A stretch of DNA of 24,201 nucleotides from Promethearchaeota archaeon (GTDB lineage Archaea; Asgardarchaeota; Lokiarchaeia; Sigynarchaeales; SOKP01), in NCBI GenBank assembly GCA_030620005.1, contig JAUXAJ010000039.1, positions 1 to 24,201 of the forward strand, written 5' to 3'. How positions within the stretch are numbered: the stretch's first letter is position 1; the number at the start of each line of letters is the position of its first letter. Positions 1-8,520 of this stretch are shown here, one piece after another. Made by a program: the position numbers and the translations under genes. Below the pieces are notes generated by a model. The model was given only the letters and a program-made list of their open reading frames with translations, searched no databases and had not been told where the DNA came from.

Positions 1-404
1 GTGTAATTATTGCTCCTTCTGGAATGTTAAAAGGGGGTGCTGCCATTAGTTTTTTACGATCATTTTTATCCAATCCGTTATCAGCTATCTATTTAGTGGG
101 ATATCAAGTTGAGGGGTCTACTGGTAGGACACTTCTTGACACGGGAGTATTTGAATATCGAGAAAAAAATCGAAAAAAGATTAAAATAAAAGCTAAATGC
201 GATGTGAAATACTTCGATTTTTCCAGCCACGCTGACGGAATTCAACTTCATGAATATATCAAGAATTTAAACTTTCAGGGTGAAGACAGTCATATTTTTT
301 GCGTTCACGGCGATAACGAGTCAACAACTACTTTCGCAAGTGAACTTACTCAAAACGGGTTCATATCTGTCGCACCAGAAATTGGAGAAGTCTATAAAAT
401 ATAA
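1..404 (+). CDS. beta-CASP metallo-beta-lactamase RNase, C-terminal part (truncated by window edge)
   Basis: The reading frame is open from the first bases of the window (first full codon at position 3), so this is the 3' end of a longer gene, not a gene starting at the internal ATG at 24. The translation begins VIIAPSGMLKGG, the glycine-rich segment of beta-CASP nucleases. It is followed by a GYQVEGSTGR segment, then FDFSSHAD, where the histidine fits beta-CASP motif B, and CVHGD, where the histidine fits motif C. Family knowledge: these are zinc-dependent endo- or 5'-3' exoribonucleases acting in RNA processing and decay (aCPSF/FttA, RNase J and smaller archaeal relatives). The N-terminal HxHxDH metal site lies outside the window, so the subfamily cannot be fixed. 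The stop is only 6 bases from the end of the convergent RecJ-like gene. Confidence 0.85.
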   Translation, partial: VIIAPSGMLKGGAAISFLRSFLSNPLSAIYLVGYQVEGSTGRTLLDTGVFEYREKNRKKIKIKAKCDVKYFDFSSHADGIQLHEYIKNLNFQGEDSHIFCVHGDNESTTTFASELTQNGFISVAPEIGEVYKI

Positions 405-410
405 ATACTA

Positions 411-1922
411 TTAGTTTCCTTTTAATTGCTTTTCAATCACACCGTTCATGTTTTTAAGAAAAACATCGATTTTTTCTGTCGGTATCTTGGTACCCGCAGC
501 CGGTGGATGTCCCCCGCCTAAAACGTCAATGTTTGAAATTCTACACGTTTCTCTAATTGCATCTGAAAGATTTACTCCTTTTTCTACAATTGATTTATGA
601 GCTCTTCCTGAAATTTTAAACACATCTTCATCTTCTCGTTTTGCAATGCCGAAAATTGGTTTAGATTTAAGAATCCGTCTAGTATTATCAAACACCAACA
701 TTGTAGCAATCACTCCTACAATTTTTTCTGAGATGATCTCTTCTCCGAAAAAATATTGTATAAATTCTTCCTCATGGATTTTATTCTTATCAATTAACCA
801 AACCATTCCTTCGAAAAGAGACCTTTTATATATCTTCACATTTTCGAGTCCCTTCTGGTAGGATGTTTTTCGGTCTCCCATCGCAATGGCAATCCCTAAT
901 GAACCGTTATCTGTTCTACCACACGCATTTAATAGGCTTGAGAATTCTTTAGGGTAAAAAAGATCAGGGAATTTTTTTTCATTTTTCAATAAGTATTTAT
1001 TTACAATTAGTTTTTGAACAATCTCATGGGGCTCAATATTCAAATGAATGGATGCATATTCAATAATGGCACTAGATATTTTTTGCTTTTCATCTTGATT
1101 TAAAGTATTTAAAGAACGTATTTTACCATCCGAATCTTCAACCAGAATTCCTGAAGTTTTTAAAAACTTTATAGTTTTGTTTGCATCGTTTGTTAGACCA
1201 GGTAAATTAAAATCCGTCGCATACGCAATAGCTTCATTTAGAGGTTTGATCGAAGAAAAATTCAAATCATTTATTACTTCGATTTGGTTGCTTTTTTTTG
1301 CATCTTCTAGAATTTCTAGATTTGCTCCCAAGAATGATTTATTAGGTCCTTGATTTTGGATGTCACCAATGGCTCCAACGATCGCAATTGAAGAAAGATC
1401 GATATTACTTTCATTCAAGCATTTAGCAAAAAAATATGCTATTCCCGCTCCTGAAATCTCTATACTCCCATCAATATCGTAAAAATACGAGTTGATGTGC
1501 CAAGGTCTCCCGAGTTCGCGAATGGTTTTAATCTCTTCTATTTCATCCTTATTTGAGATGTTTTGAGGCAAATGATGATCTAAAATTAAAAAGGGAGTCA
1601 AATTACCATTTAGCACTAATTTTTCTTGCAATTCGATGTATTGACCACTCCCAAAATCAGAAAAGATTATAAAATTATTATTTTCAATAAAATTTTTTGC
1701 TATTTTTTCAATCTCATTCCTTTCTAATTGTTTTAAGATTCTTATTTGAAACGGCATGCCTTCTCTATACAATGCCTTTCCAAGGATTGCCCCTGATGTT
1801 ATCCCATCGGTATCAAGATGAGTGTATATTTGTATAAATGAATTTCCATCGCGGAAATTCTCAAAAATAAAGCTTATCGCTTTTCTTAAATCGATTATTA
1901 AATTTTCAGTATTATTATTCAT
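411..1922 (-). CDS. recJ: DHH-family RecJ-like single-strand nuclease / phosphoesterase (archaeal GAN/RecJ type)
   Basis: A 503-residue DHH/DHHA1 protein. Motif I is HLDTDG (residues 35-40), motif II SDFGSG (88-93), motif III LDHH (114-117) and motif IV GAIGD (183-187); together these supply the Mn-binding aspartates and histidines of the DHH superfamily. The C-terminal DHHA1 domain ends with GGGHPPAAG (469-477), the nucleic-acid-binding glycine motif. All metal ligands look present, so the enzyme is probably active. In archaea such proteins act as 5'-3' or 3'-5' single-strand nucleases; one branch, GAN, travels with the GINS-MCM replicative helicase. Which branch this belongs to is not decidable here. 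The ATG at 1922 is the first in frame, and a minus-strand TATA-like element lies at 1977-1986. The gene is divergent from mch. Confidence 0.87.
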   Translation of the reverse strand: MNNNTENLIIDLRKAISFIFENFRDGNSFIQIYTHLDTDGITSGAILGKALYREGMPFQIRILKQLERNEIEKIAKNFIENNNFIIFSDFGSGQYIELQEKLVLNGNLTPFLILDHHLPQNISNKDEIEEIKTIRELGRPWHINSYFYDIDGSIEISGAGIAYFFAKCLNESNIDLSSIAIVGAIGDIQNQGPNKSFLGANLEILEDAKKSNQIEVINDLNFSSIKPLNEAIAYATDFNLPGLTNDANKTIKFLKTSGILVEDSDGKIRSLNTLNQDEKQKISSAIIEYASIHLNIEPHEIVQKLIVNKYLLKNEKKFPDLFYPKEFSSLLNACGRTDNGSLGIAIAMGDRKTSYQKGLENVKIYKRSLFEGMVWLIDKNKIHEEEFIQYFFGEEIISEKIVGVIATMLVFDNTRRILKSKPIFGIAKREDEDVFKISGRAHKSIVEKGVNLSDAIRETCRISNIDVLGGGHPPAAGTKIPTEKIDVFLKNMNGVIEKQLKGN

Positions 1923-1976
1923 TTTCGAAGTTTATTTTAATTAATTATATGATTCATTTTATTAATTCTTATAAAA

Positions 1977-1986
1977 ATATATTTAA
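1977..1986 (-). promoter_or_regulatory. TATA-like element for recJ-like gene
   Basis: On the minus strand the bases read TTAAATATAT, 55-64 bases upstream of the ATG. This resembles an archaeal TATA box that would give a leader of roughly 30 bases. The call is by inspection only; the region is so AT-rich that chance matches are common. Confidence 0.4.
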
Positions 1987-2114
1987 TAACACTTAATTTA
2001 ATTTTGAAGTATTCACTGATTTTTATCTGAAACATTGTAAGTAAAGGTAGTATCTTCACCAAAAAAGAATATGGAATTATGGAATTTTCATTAATTCAAG
2101 AATTATAAAAACAC

Positions 2115-2124
2115 TTTTAAATAC
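2115..2124 (+). promoter_or_regulatory. TATA-like element for mch
   Basis: TTTTAAATAC lies about 50-58 bases upstream of the mch ATG. A transcription start about 25 bases downstream would leave a leader of about 30 bases. Similar TTAAATAC boxes precede the glycosyltransferase gene, which adds slight support. Confidence 0.45.
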
Positions 2125-2172
2125 TAAGATATTCTAAAAATAATTATATAGAATTATCGATAAAAACAAAAA

Positions 2173-3174
2173 ATGAGTGATAATAATATGCACATGAATA
2201 ATTTAGCATTAAAAATTGTTGAAGAATTAATCGAAAAAAAAGATCTTTACGGAGTTGAAGTAAATAAATTAAGTAGTGGTGCAACAGTCCTTGATTTAAC
2301 TAATGGGACATGGAAAGCGGGAAAATTATTAAGTGAGGTCTGCATGGGTGGATTAGGTACTGTAGAATTTAGTAGCTATAGTATTGACGGATATTATTTT
2401 CCAGCTGTTAATGTATATACCAGTAAGCCTATTATCTCATGTTTAGCTTCTCAATTAGCTGGTTGGAGCGTAAAACTGAAAAAAGAAGTAGAAAAGGATG
2501 GAAAAGTTAAAAAGAAAACCGTTTTTCAATCTTTAGGCTCTGGTCCGGCGAGGGCAAAGGCGAAAGGAGAAAAGATTTTTGAAGAATTAAATTACACAGA
2601 CGAATCAGACTGTGCAGTTATAGTATTTGAGTCTCGAAACATGCCTAACGAAGAAGTAATGGCAATTGTTTCTGACAAATGTAAAATTGCTCCTGAAAAG
2701 ACATATGCATTATGTGCCCCAACAGCGGGATTAGTAGGGTCCATACAAGTCGCTGCAAGAATCGTTGAAACGGGAATACATAAGTTACATGAAATACATT
2801 TTTTATTAGATGTTATAATGGATGGTTTTGGGACTGTTCTAATTGCTCCAATACAGAAGGATGATTTTAAGGCAATGGGGCCGCCAAATGATGCAATGTT
2901 TTCAGTTGGTCAATGCTTTTATACGATTAATGTCGAAAAAGAAAAAGAAGCCGAAGTATTTGAGCTTCTTAAAAAAGCTCCTGCTAGTACTTCTTCTAGT
3001 TATGGAAAACCATTCAATGAAATATTTGAAGAAGCTGGTTACGACTTCTACAAGATAGATCCGGGGTTATTTGCACCTGCAATATATACTGTCAATAATG
3101 CCAAAACAGGAAAAACTATTACCGTTGGAAAGTCAGACAAAAATTTGCTGAAAATTTCTTTTGGTTTAAGCTAA
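2173..3174 (+). CDS. mch: methenyltetrahydromethanopterin cyclohydrolase
   Basis: A 333-residue protein with the Mch signature throughout: GGLGTVEF (residues 59-66), a YFPAVNVYT segment (75-83), SCLASQLAGW (89-98) and LGSGPARA (121-128), followed by the conserved C-terminal half. The enzyme interconverts 5,10-methenyl- and 5-formyl-tetrahydromethanopterin in the cytoplasm, a step of the archaeal methyl branch of the Wood-Ljungdahl pathway or of C1 oxidation. Length is close to the family norm of about 320. A short lysine-rich segment at about 101-116 looks longer than in methanogen enzymes. The first ATG at 2173 is chosen; alternatives at M6 and M8 would remove only a few residues. It stands alone, convergent with the next gene, and is followed by a T-rich run. 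Confidence 0.93.
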   Translation: MSDNNMHMNNLALKIVEELIEKKDLYGVEVNKLSSGATVLDLTNGTWKAGKLLSEVCMGGLGTVEFSSYSIDGYYFPAVNVYTSKPIISCLASQLAGWSVKLKKEVEKDGKVKKKTVFQSLGSGPARAKAKGEKIFEELNYTDESDCAVIVFESRNMPNEEVMAIVSDKCKIAPEKTYALCAPTAGLVGSIQVAARIVETGIHKLHEIHFLLDVIMDGFGTVLIAPIQKDDFKAMGPPNDAMFSVGQCFYTINVEKEKEAEVFELLKKAPASTSSSYGKPFNEIFEEAGYDFYKIDPGLFAPAIYTVNNAKTGKTITVGKSDKNLLKISFGLS

Positions 3175-3214
3175 GGTTTTATTATTGAAAAAAACCATAA
3201 AAGTTGAGTTAAAT

Positions 3215-3236
3215 CTTCCTTTTTATTTTTTTATAT
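3215..3236 (+). terminator. T-rich run after mch
   Basis: About 40 bases after the mch stop the plus strand becomes almost all T (CTTCCTTTTTATTTTTTTAT), with no strong hairpin. This is the usual form of intrinsic archaeal terminators. It lies in the convergent gap before the 3257-4471 gene. Confidence 0.45.
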
Positions 3237-3256
3237 ATTTCAAAATGATTAAAAAA

Positions 3257-4471
3257 TTAGAAATTTGATAACTCCTTTTCAAATTTGAGAATTTCTGTAA
3301 TTGAAATATCTCTATCAAATTTGATCTCTCTTTGAATTCCTAAATAGGCACATGCTAGTTTGGCTGATGCTACAATTTCAGCTTTTTTTAGAGTAATTGA
3401 ATAATCATCTATGGACTGATTGTTCCTTGCACGAAGAGAACTCCTTCTACTTCTTTCACTCATCACATCATCCCCAAGAAACGGATCCTTTTGATTTCTT
3501 TGTTTCCCATCATAAATCCTTTTCTCAGACTGTTGATTCGCGCGTTCATATTTCATCTTGTATAATAATGAAGCCATTTTATTCGCAACTGTAAAAGGCA
3601 ATTTATTTTTAACTACTACACGTATAATATTATTAACATCAAAATAGTTCAAGTTATCATACTTAGCTCGTAAATAACTTTTTAAGTTTTCCGAGTTTCT
3701 CTCGCATTCAATTTCTGTCCAATCGTGGATCGCTAATCTTCTCCTGAAAAAAATTAACTCCCAATCAATCTCTATTTCTTTTAAAAAATCCAGAAATTTG
3801 TCGTCATCTTGCCTCTTTGACTCAATGATTAAGTATAATTGAAGCCCGTAATATTTGTGCTCAGCTTGCAAGAAAAATCCTCTTTGTTGCATGGAAGCAA
3901 GTATCTTTAATTTTATTGAAAAGACATTCTCAGATATGTTCTTTCTTCCACAACTTAAATAGATTACATTTCCTTCTTCAGCGATGTAATCGCAGTTCAT
4001 GAACCCTAAGATGCTATCGTCGTTTTCCTTAATGAAATCCATTAATCCACTTAGAGTGGGTTTTACGTCGTACCTGACTAAATCATTTTCTCGGATTGAA
4101 ACGTAATCGTTAAGGCTCCCACCAATAGCTAATTCAATTGAATGTAGCTTTAGATCTTTATCTATACCAAACACTTTTTTAATAGCATTATTTATTGGTA
4201 AAACTTCTTCTTCCAAGATTTTAACATTGGCTAAAGAAATCTCGTAAGATTCCGGATCATTCAGTATCTTATTTGTAATCGGAGCCTCTGATGCCTCAAC
4301 CTCAATTTCATGTGTCTTGGCTAAGTCCTTTCGAATAACGCAAAAATATCGCTTTTTCTTATTATACATTGAAAGCGAAGTATTATCGTTAATGCGAGAT
4401 CTAAATTTTTCGTTTAATTTGCTTTCAGTATTTTCTGTCCTTACTCTTCTTCGTCGAATTTTTCTCAACAA
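3257..4471 (-). CDS. unrecognised soluble protein
   Basis: A 404-residue open frame on the minus strand. I do not recognise a family. It has no membrane segment or signal peptide. The first 30 residues are very basic (RKIRRRRVR), and residues about 315-355 form a polar, Arg/Ser/Gln-rich linker that looks disordered, followed by a short helical-looking C-terminal piece. The body (40-310) alternates hydrophobic and charged stretches like a folded alpha/beta protein. The start shown is a TTG followed by a second TTG; the first in-frame ATG is codon 35 (position 4369), where the basic N-terminus would be lost, so the start is uncertain. Length and the absence of a better frame on either strand argue that it is real. 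Function unknown. Confidence 0.6.
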   Translation of the reverse strand: MLRKIRRRRVRTENTESKLNEKFRSRINDNTSLSMYNKKKRYFCVIRKDLAKTHEIEVEASEAPITNKILNDPESYEISLANVKILEEEVLPINNAIKKVFGIDKDLKLHSIELAIGGSLNDYVSIRENDLVRYDVKPTLSGLMDFIKENDDSILGFMNCDYIAEEGNVIYLSCGRKNISENVFSIKLKILASMQQRGFFLQAEHKYYGLQLYLIIESKRQDDDKFLDFLKEIEIDWELIFFRRRLAIHDWTEIECERNSENLKSYLRAKYDNLNYFDVNNIIRVVVKNKLPFTVANKMASLLYKMKYERANQQSEKRIYDGKQRNQKDPFLGDDVMSERSRRSSLRARNNQSIDDYSITLKKAEIVASAKLACAYLGIQREIKFDRDISITEILKFEKELSNF

Positions 4472-4583
4472 TTCTTTTATTTTATAATTTAAATATAAAA
4501 ATTCAATCTTAAAATCTTATCTGATATATTTTAGTGATTTTATTCACATGTAAAAATCTAATGAAAAGTCGAAGTTAATTTAA

Positions 4584-4778
4584 TTATCCTTCCAAGAAGT
4601 AATTCTCTCCTTTCTTTATATACGTGATAGTTGACCCGAAAGTATTGCGTACAATATATTTATCCCCTTGAACTTCTACTAACTCTATTGAGTAGGATAA
4701 CCCCCTTTTTTCCAAAATGTCCTTACTAATTTGCTTTCCTTCTAACGAATCCATATTCGTTAGAATATTTACTACCAA
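4584..4778 (-). CDS. small unrecognised protein with alternative start inside a hairpin
   Basis: A 64-residue frame that starts with TTG at 4778; an ATG is available at codon 9 (4754). The product is a mixed-charge, beta-rich-looking peptide with no known domain that I can name. An 11-bp perfect inverted repeat (4740-4765) spans the start region and puts the ATG of codon 9 exactly in its 4-base loop. The gene is the last before a 330-base intergenic gap and runs in the same direction as 3257-4471, 112 bases upstream of it, so co-transcription is possible. Existence as a real gene is moderately likely only. Confidence 0.45.
   Translation of the reverse strand: MVVNILTNMDSLEGKQISKDILEKRGLSYSIELVEVQGDKYIVRNTFGSTITYIKKGENYFLEG
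4740..4765 (-). repeat. 11-bp perfect inverted repeat, ATG in loop
   Basis: On the minus strand the arms are TTCTAACGAAT and ATTCGTTAGAA with loop ATGG. The loop ATG is in frame with the 64-residue ORF (its codon 9). It could be an RNA hairpin presenting or masking a start codon, or a DNA operator. Confidence 0.7.
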
Positions 4779-5049
4779 AAAAAATTATTGAATTTTGGAA
4801 AAAAATAAGGTAGAAACAAAATTTTACCCAATATTATGATACGAAAAATTATAAATAAATATATAGCATATGTATCAATATTTTGGCAAGCATCTTTTCC
4901 AAGAAACTTTTAACATTTATTAAAAGTAGTTAAAATGGTAAAATTATTAAATTTCATAACTCTTAAGTATTTTCAATTTATTAAAAAAACGATTTTTTTT
5001 TAATAAAAGAATGGACTTAAAAACGATGAAGGTCATTTTCTTATTATCA
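4779..5049. other. intergenic, no gene seen
   Basis: This is most of the AT-rich gap (4779-5108) between the 64-residue ORF and the glycosyltransferase gene. It contains a TATA-like run around 4849-4864 (TTATAAATAAATATAT) and short A/T tracts. The longest ATG-started plus-strand frame noticed is 22 codons near 4935. Nothing recognisable was found. Confidence 0.5.
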
Positions 5050-5058
5050 TTAAATACT
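5050..5058 (+). promoter_or_regulatory. TATA-like element for the glycosyltransferase gene
   Basis: TTAAATACT lies 51-59 bases upstream of the ATG at 5109, the same spacing as the mch element. It is called by inspection only. Confidence 0.4.
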
Positions 5059-5108
5059 TGTCTAGAAAAATAGATAAAACGTTATAATAATTTTTTCGGT
5101 ACGGTCAC

Positions 5109-6353
5109 ATGGCAAAAAACATTCTTGATATTGGATTTTTTACTAACATGTATTCCCAAGTCAACGGAACGGCCCTTGCTGTAAGATTCTTGTCAGAGGC
5201 CATCGTAAAACACACCGGTCACAATGTTCACATATTTGCTCCAAGAATTCAGAATGGTTATAAAAAGCCGGCTTCTCTACACTTTCATGAATTGGGAGGC
5301 GCAAGGATTTCTCCAAAAACTGGATTTGTTTTAAGTTTTCCTTTACACAAGTATTTTTTCTGTAGCCACGATTACCTAGATATAGGTCACATTCACACTC
5401 ATGCAACGATTGGGAGCATGGCGATTAATTGGTGCAAGTTCCTTGGCGTTCCAATGATCGGGACCCACAATTCACCATTACAATTCTATGCAGCGCAGTA
5501 TGTGCCATTATTCGGAAAGTTATTGACCAAAGTTGATTGGATTTGGAGATATGAAAGGCATGTGCTTGGCAAATACGATTTAATCCATGCTGCGACAAAA
5601 TCTAAGAAGGATCTTTTGATCAATAAAAAGTTTAAAGAACCGATTATTGCCATGTCAAACGGTATCCAAGATTTATACTTTTCTGACGTCAAACAGAATG
5701 GTATTCGTGAAAAATATAATATTGGTCGCGATAAAAAAATTTTATTATACGCTTCTCGATTATCTCCAGAAAAGCACCCTATCAGCATAATAAAAGCATT
5801 CAAAAGAATTCACAAAGAAGTTCCTGATTCCCATTTAATATTGCTAGGGACGTCAGGACCGTCGACAGACATAGTTCGCTCCGTTTCGCAAAAACTCGAC
5901 TACGTATCTTATCTTGGAGAAGTTCCATTTATAGACTTATTAAAGTTTTACAACACTGCCGATGTTACTTGCTTATGGTCTTTCATCGAAGCCGAGGGGC
6001 TCGTGCTTATCGAAGCAATGGCACAGGGAACGCCAAGTGTGGCAGCTAATGCTTGTGGAATAAGTAATGTAATAAGGCACGGAAAAACGGGATATCTTGC
6101 GGATAATCTCGACGAATTCAAGGATCACGTTGTAAAATTGTTTAAAGACGACGACCTTAGGGCAGAATTTGGGAAAAACGCTAGAAAAATAGCAGAACAC
6201 TATAAAATGTGCCAAATCGCAAAAACTTGGATAAAAATATACAAATTTACTATTGATGAGCTTTATCCTTTGACTTTTTATCGGAAAGAAAGGAAGGAAC
6301 GAGTTGATTTAGTTAAGGAATTCGTTCACCATTTGCCCAATGTGAGCTTCTAA
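5109..6353 (+). CDS. family 4 (GT-B) glycosyltransferase
   Basis: A 414-residue GT-B protein. The N-terminal Rossmann domain opens with GFFTNMYSQVNG, typical of GT4 enzymes related to diacylglycerol glucosyltransferases and PimB-like mannosyltransferases, and contains HIHTH and GTHNSPLQFY acceptor-side motifs. The C-terminal donor domain begins near residue 200, with KKILLYASRLSPEKHP, then LGEVPF, and ends with EAEGLVLIEAMAQGTP, the EX7E motif that binds the donor sugar nucleotide. The predicted role is transfer of a sugar from an NDP-sugar to a lipid or glycan at the inner face of the membrane. Donor and acceptor cannot be told from sequence. It is monocistronic, and its 3' end is 19 bases from the convergent archaemetzincin gene. 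The ATG is the first in frame. Confidence 0.88.
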   Translation: MAKNILDIGFFTNMYSQVNGTALAVRFLSEAIVKHTGHNVHIFAPRIQNGYKKPASLHFHELGGARISPKTGFVLSFPLHKYFFCSHDYLDIGHIHTHATIGSMAINWCKFLGVPMIGTHNSPLQFYAAQYVPLFGKLLTKVDWIWRYERHVLGKYDLIHAATKSKKDLLINKKFKEPIIAMSNGIQDLYFSDVKQNGIREKYNIGRDKKILLYASRLSPEKHPISIIKAFKRIHKEVPDSHLILLGTSGPSTDIVRSVSQKLDYVSYLGEVPFIDLLKFYNTADVTCLWSFIEAEGLVLIEAMAQGTPSVAANACGISNVIRHGKTGYLADNLDEFKDHVVKLFKDDDLRAEFGKNARKIAEHYKMCQIAKTWIKIYKFTIDELYPLTFYRKERKERVDLVKEFVHHLPNVSF

Positions 6354-6372
6354 CTGAATATTTTAGATGGCT

Positions 6373-7152
6373 TTAAAAATTGAACCTTTTTCTTTTGTTC
6401 TCCAATTTCAATATACAACTTTCGCACAAACTCAAGGATTTTGAGTCTATTTCTTGAACAATACTTGAAAAACGCATGACACATGAGTTGTTTTCACAAT
6501 GACCTGAATCTAAAATGAGATGGCCTATTTCATGTATTACTTCTTTTATAATTCTTTGGGTGAGTAAACTTTTATTTCTTTTTCTACTATAAAATTGTTC
6601 CTTTAATCTCAGTGAAGATACAACGCAACATTTATGTTTTAAATGGGCTTCTCCAAATAAAAACGATGTGTTGTCATTACTAGAATAAATTGGCAAGTTT
6701 GTTATCGAAATTATCATATCAAGTTGATTTTCAATCCTTTTGTCAATTAAAACGCTGTAAAACTTATTTGTAGGATGTACTTGCATTTTTTGCGATGTTT
6801 CACGTGATTTTTCTTTTTTGTCGTATTGATTTTTAATACCTTTAGATAGCATTTTTTTATTGAATTTATATTGACCTAGGTCAATTATATCGTAAAAAAA
6901 GGAATCAAATGCAACTTCTAATCGTTTTACAACTGCTTCCAGCATTTTTTTTTCAAAAACTCCACAGAATAAGACACCTAAATGGCATGGGAATATTATT
7001 TCCTTAGAATCTGCGACGCCTAAATTAAAATCATCTGGATAGGAAATTCCGATTTGATCAACTAATTTCTTTAATTTCTCCTTAAATCTAATATTAGATA
7101 TTTTAGAAAGATAATTTCGAATTTTTCTCTCGTATTTTCGAAAGTTTCTCAT
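6373..7152 (-). CDS. amzA: archaemetzincin-like zinc peptidase
   Basis: A 259-residue protein with the archaemetzincin core near its C-terminus: HEIGH (207-211), then SGHC (216-219), C224-V-M226 and C243-E-S-C246. In the family, three histidines bind the catalytic zinc, the glutamate is catalytic, and the four cysteines bind a second structural zinc. Here the stretch after HEIGH is LILDSGHC: the usual HExxHxxGxxH spacing is one residue longer and the conserved glycine at position 8 is leucine, so zinc geometry may differ. The protein is about 70 residues longer than typical archaeal AmzA (about 180 residues), with a basic N-terminus and a lysine-rich insert near 95-130. No signal peptide, so cytoplasmic. 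The substrate is unknown for the family in archaea. Confidence 0.85.
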   Translation of the reverse strand: MRNFRKYERKIRNYLSKISNIRFKEKLKKLVDQIGISYPDDFNLGVADSKEIIFPCHLGVLFCGVFEKKMLEAVVKRLEVAFDSFFYDIIDLGQYKFNKKMLSKGIKNQYDKKEKSRETSQKMQVHPTNKFYSVLIDKRIENQLDMIISITNLPIYSSNDNTSFLFGEAHLKHKCCVVSSLRLKEQFYSRKRNKSLLTQRIIKEVIHEIGHLILDSGHCENNSCVMRFSSIVQEIDSKSLSLCESCILKLENKRKRFNF

Positions 7153-7289
7153 TACTCGAAGTCGATTGTTGCTTTTTTAATTTTTAATATCATAATATAA
7201 TCAAAAGTTAAAATTGTTTTGAGTTATTTTTCAAAGTAAAATTGTTTTTAATAGAAATAATATAATTGAATCGTAAATTATTCTACATG

Positions 7290-7300
7290 TTTAAATAAAA
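7290..7300 (+). promoter_or_regulatory. TATA-like element for the presenilin-like gene
   Basis: TTTAAATAAAA lies 27-37 bases upstream of the ATG at 7327. That spacing would give a transcript starting at or very close to the start codon, i.e. a nearly leaderless mRNA. Confidence 0.45.
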
Positions 7301-7326
7301 AGTTTAAAAAAACTTATTTTGTAAAA

Positions 7327-8391
7327 ATGAACGACAATTCAGGGGATTCTGAGAAATCCTTATCAGTTCGAGAAGAGCATGAAAAAAATCACGCTGAAAA
7401 TGAATCAAGAGAAGAATATGTTGACAAAGATTTTATACCACACTTTTTTCCAACCTTTACTATAAGAAGAAAACTATATCCCCTTCCGATAATCGTTGTT
7501 GTGGCAATTGCGGGTTTGTTATCGTACTTAACATATGTAGAAGCCGGTATACAAATAGACGGAGGATATGTCTCTGAAGAAGAATATGGTGCCATGGCAG
7601 GTCTATTAAATGGCATTATATATACTGCTATAGCGGCGCTCTCATCGTTTATCATCATATTTTTGGTGAAAAAAAAAGGAATAGACGTTTTGAAGTACGT
7701 GTTTGGATTTTCATTCGCTATACTTGGGTTTTTTTTGACGCTCTTCTTTGGAGAAATCTTGATCTATTTGATATACTACAATCTTCCGGCATCAGAACTG
7801 ATATACTTGTTATATAATATAACTTATTACATTCTTCTCTTTGGAACTATTGCGTTTACGATACTGATGCTTTATAAGTATTTCACGTCCAAATCAATTT
7901 TTACAAAGAATTTTGTCGTTTTATATATTGGATTGTTAACTGGAGCTTTAATGGGCGTAATAATGCCATTATGGACTACTTTAGCAATTTTAATAGGTAT
8001 TTCTTTATGGGACATTTTTGCTGTAAAATCCAAACGAGGACCGATCAAAGAAATGATAGATATCGCTTCTGATAAATATTCTGATAGTGGTTTTTCGAAA
8101 GAAGATTTGCAAGATAAAATGGACAGGGGAGAAATAATGTATGACACTTCTAAGCTAGAAATAGGCATCGGAGATTTAGCTTTTTATAGCATGCTCACTT
8201 CTAGCGCTCTCATTCAGTCAAACCTTCTTATTGTAATGATTTCAACGTCTATCGCAATAATAATTGGAACGGGAATTACTATTTCAGGATTAAAACGCAA
8301 TAAGATTTTACCTGGACTCCCAATTTCAATCTTTATTGGGATCGCTACGATGCTTCTTTCTTGGTATATTGTTAATATTTTTGTTATTTAA
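7327..8391 (+). CDS. presenilin/signal-peptide-peptidase-like intramembrane aspartyl protease (family A22)
   Basis: A 354-residue protein with a charged cytoplasmic-looking N-terminus (1-45) and about nine hydrophobic segments (about 52-70, 95-114, 122-149, 160-184, 196-215, 216-232, 280-299, 300-320, 332-353). Three A22 landmarks are in order: ISLWD (225-229), equivalent to the YD of TM6; GIGD (280-283), equivalent to the GxGD of TM7; and LPGLP (328-332), equivalent to the PAL motif before TM9. The acidic loop 233-277 sits where presenilins have their long TM6-TM7 loop. The aspartates D229 and D283 would be the catalytic pair that cleaves substrate helices within the membrane. Deviations are W for Y in YD and G for A in PAL. 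It is monocistronic, and the ATG follows a TATA-like box at leaderless spacing. Confidence 0.87.
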   Translation: MNDNSGDSEKSLSVREEHEKNHAENESREEYVDKDFIPHFFPTFTIRRKLYPLPIIVVVAIAGLLSYLTYVEAGIQIDGGYVSEEEYGAMAGLLNGIIYTAIAALSSFIIIFLVKKKGIDVLKYVFGFSFAILGFFLTLFFGEILIYLIYYNLPASELIYLLYNITYYILLFGTIAFTILMLYKYFTSKSIFTKNFVVLYIGLLTGALMGVIMPLWTTLAILIGISLWDIFAVKSKRGPIKEMIDIASDKYSDSGFSKEDLQDKMDRGEIMYDTSKLEIGIGDLAFYSMLTSSALIQSNLLIVMISTSIAIIIGTGITISGLKRNKILPGLPISIFIGIATMLLSWYIVNIFVI

Positions 8392-8488
8392 CATTTAAGA
8401 TAAAGCCCCTTCCTTCAAACAATAGTAATTTACTCCTACATTTAAATGGATTGAATTAACTTTTTTTATTACTCTACTTTTTTAAGCA

Positions 8489-8502
8489 TTAATAAATAAT
8501 TA
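8489..8502 (+). promoter_or_regulatory. TATA-like element for the hydroxyacyl-CoA dehydrogenase gene
   Basis: TTAATAAATAATTA ends 19 bases before the ATG at 8521, with its centre about 26 bases upstream. This again suggests a leaderless or near-leaderless transcript. Another AT-rich box (TTTAAATGG) lies at 8440-8448. Confidence 0.4.
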
Positions 8503-8520
8503 GATTTAGCAAAAAGATCG

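Noticed and set aside
5486..5803. 105-codon minus-strand ORF
   Set aside because: It is a shadow of the glycosyltransferase gene; it has no independent features.
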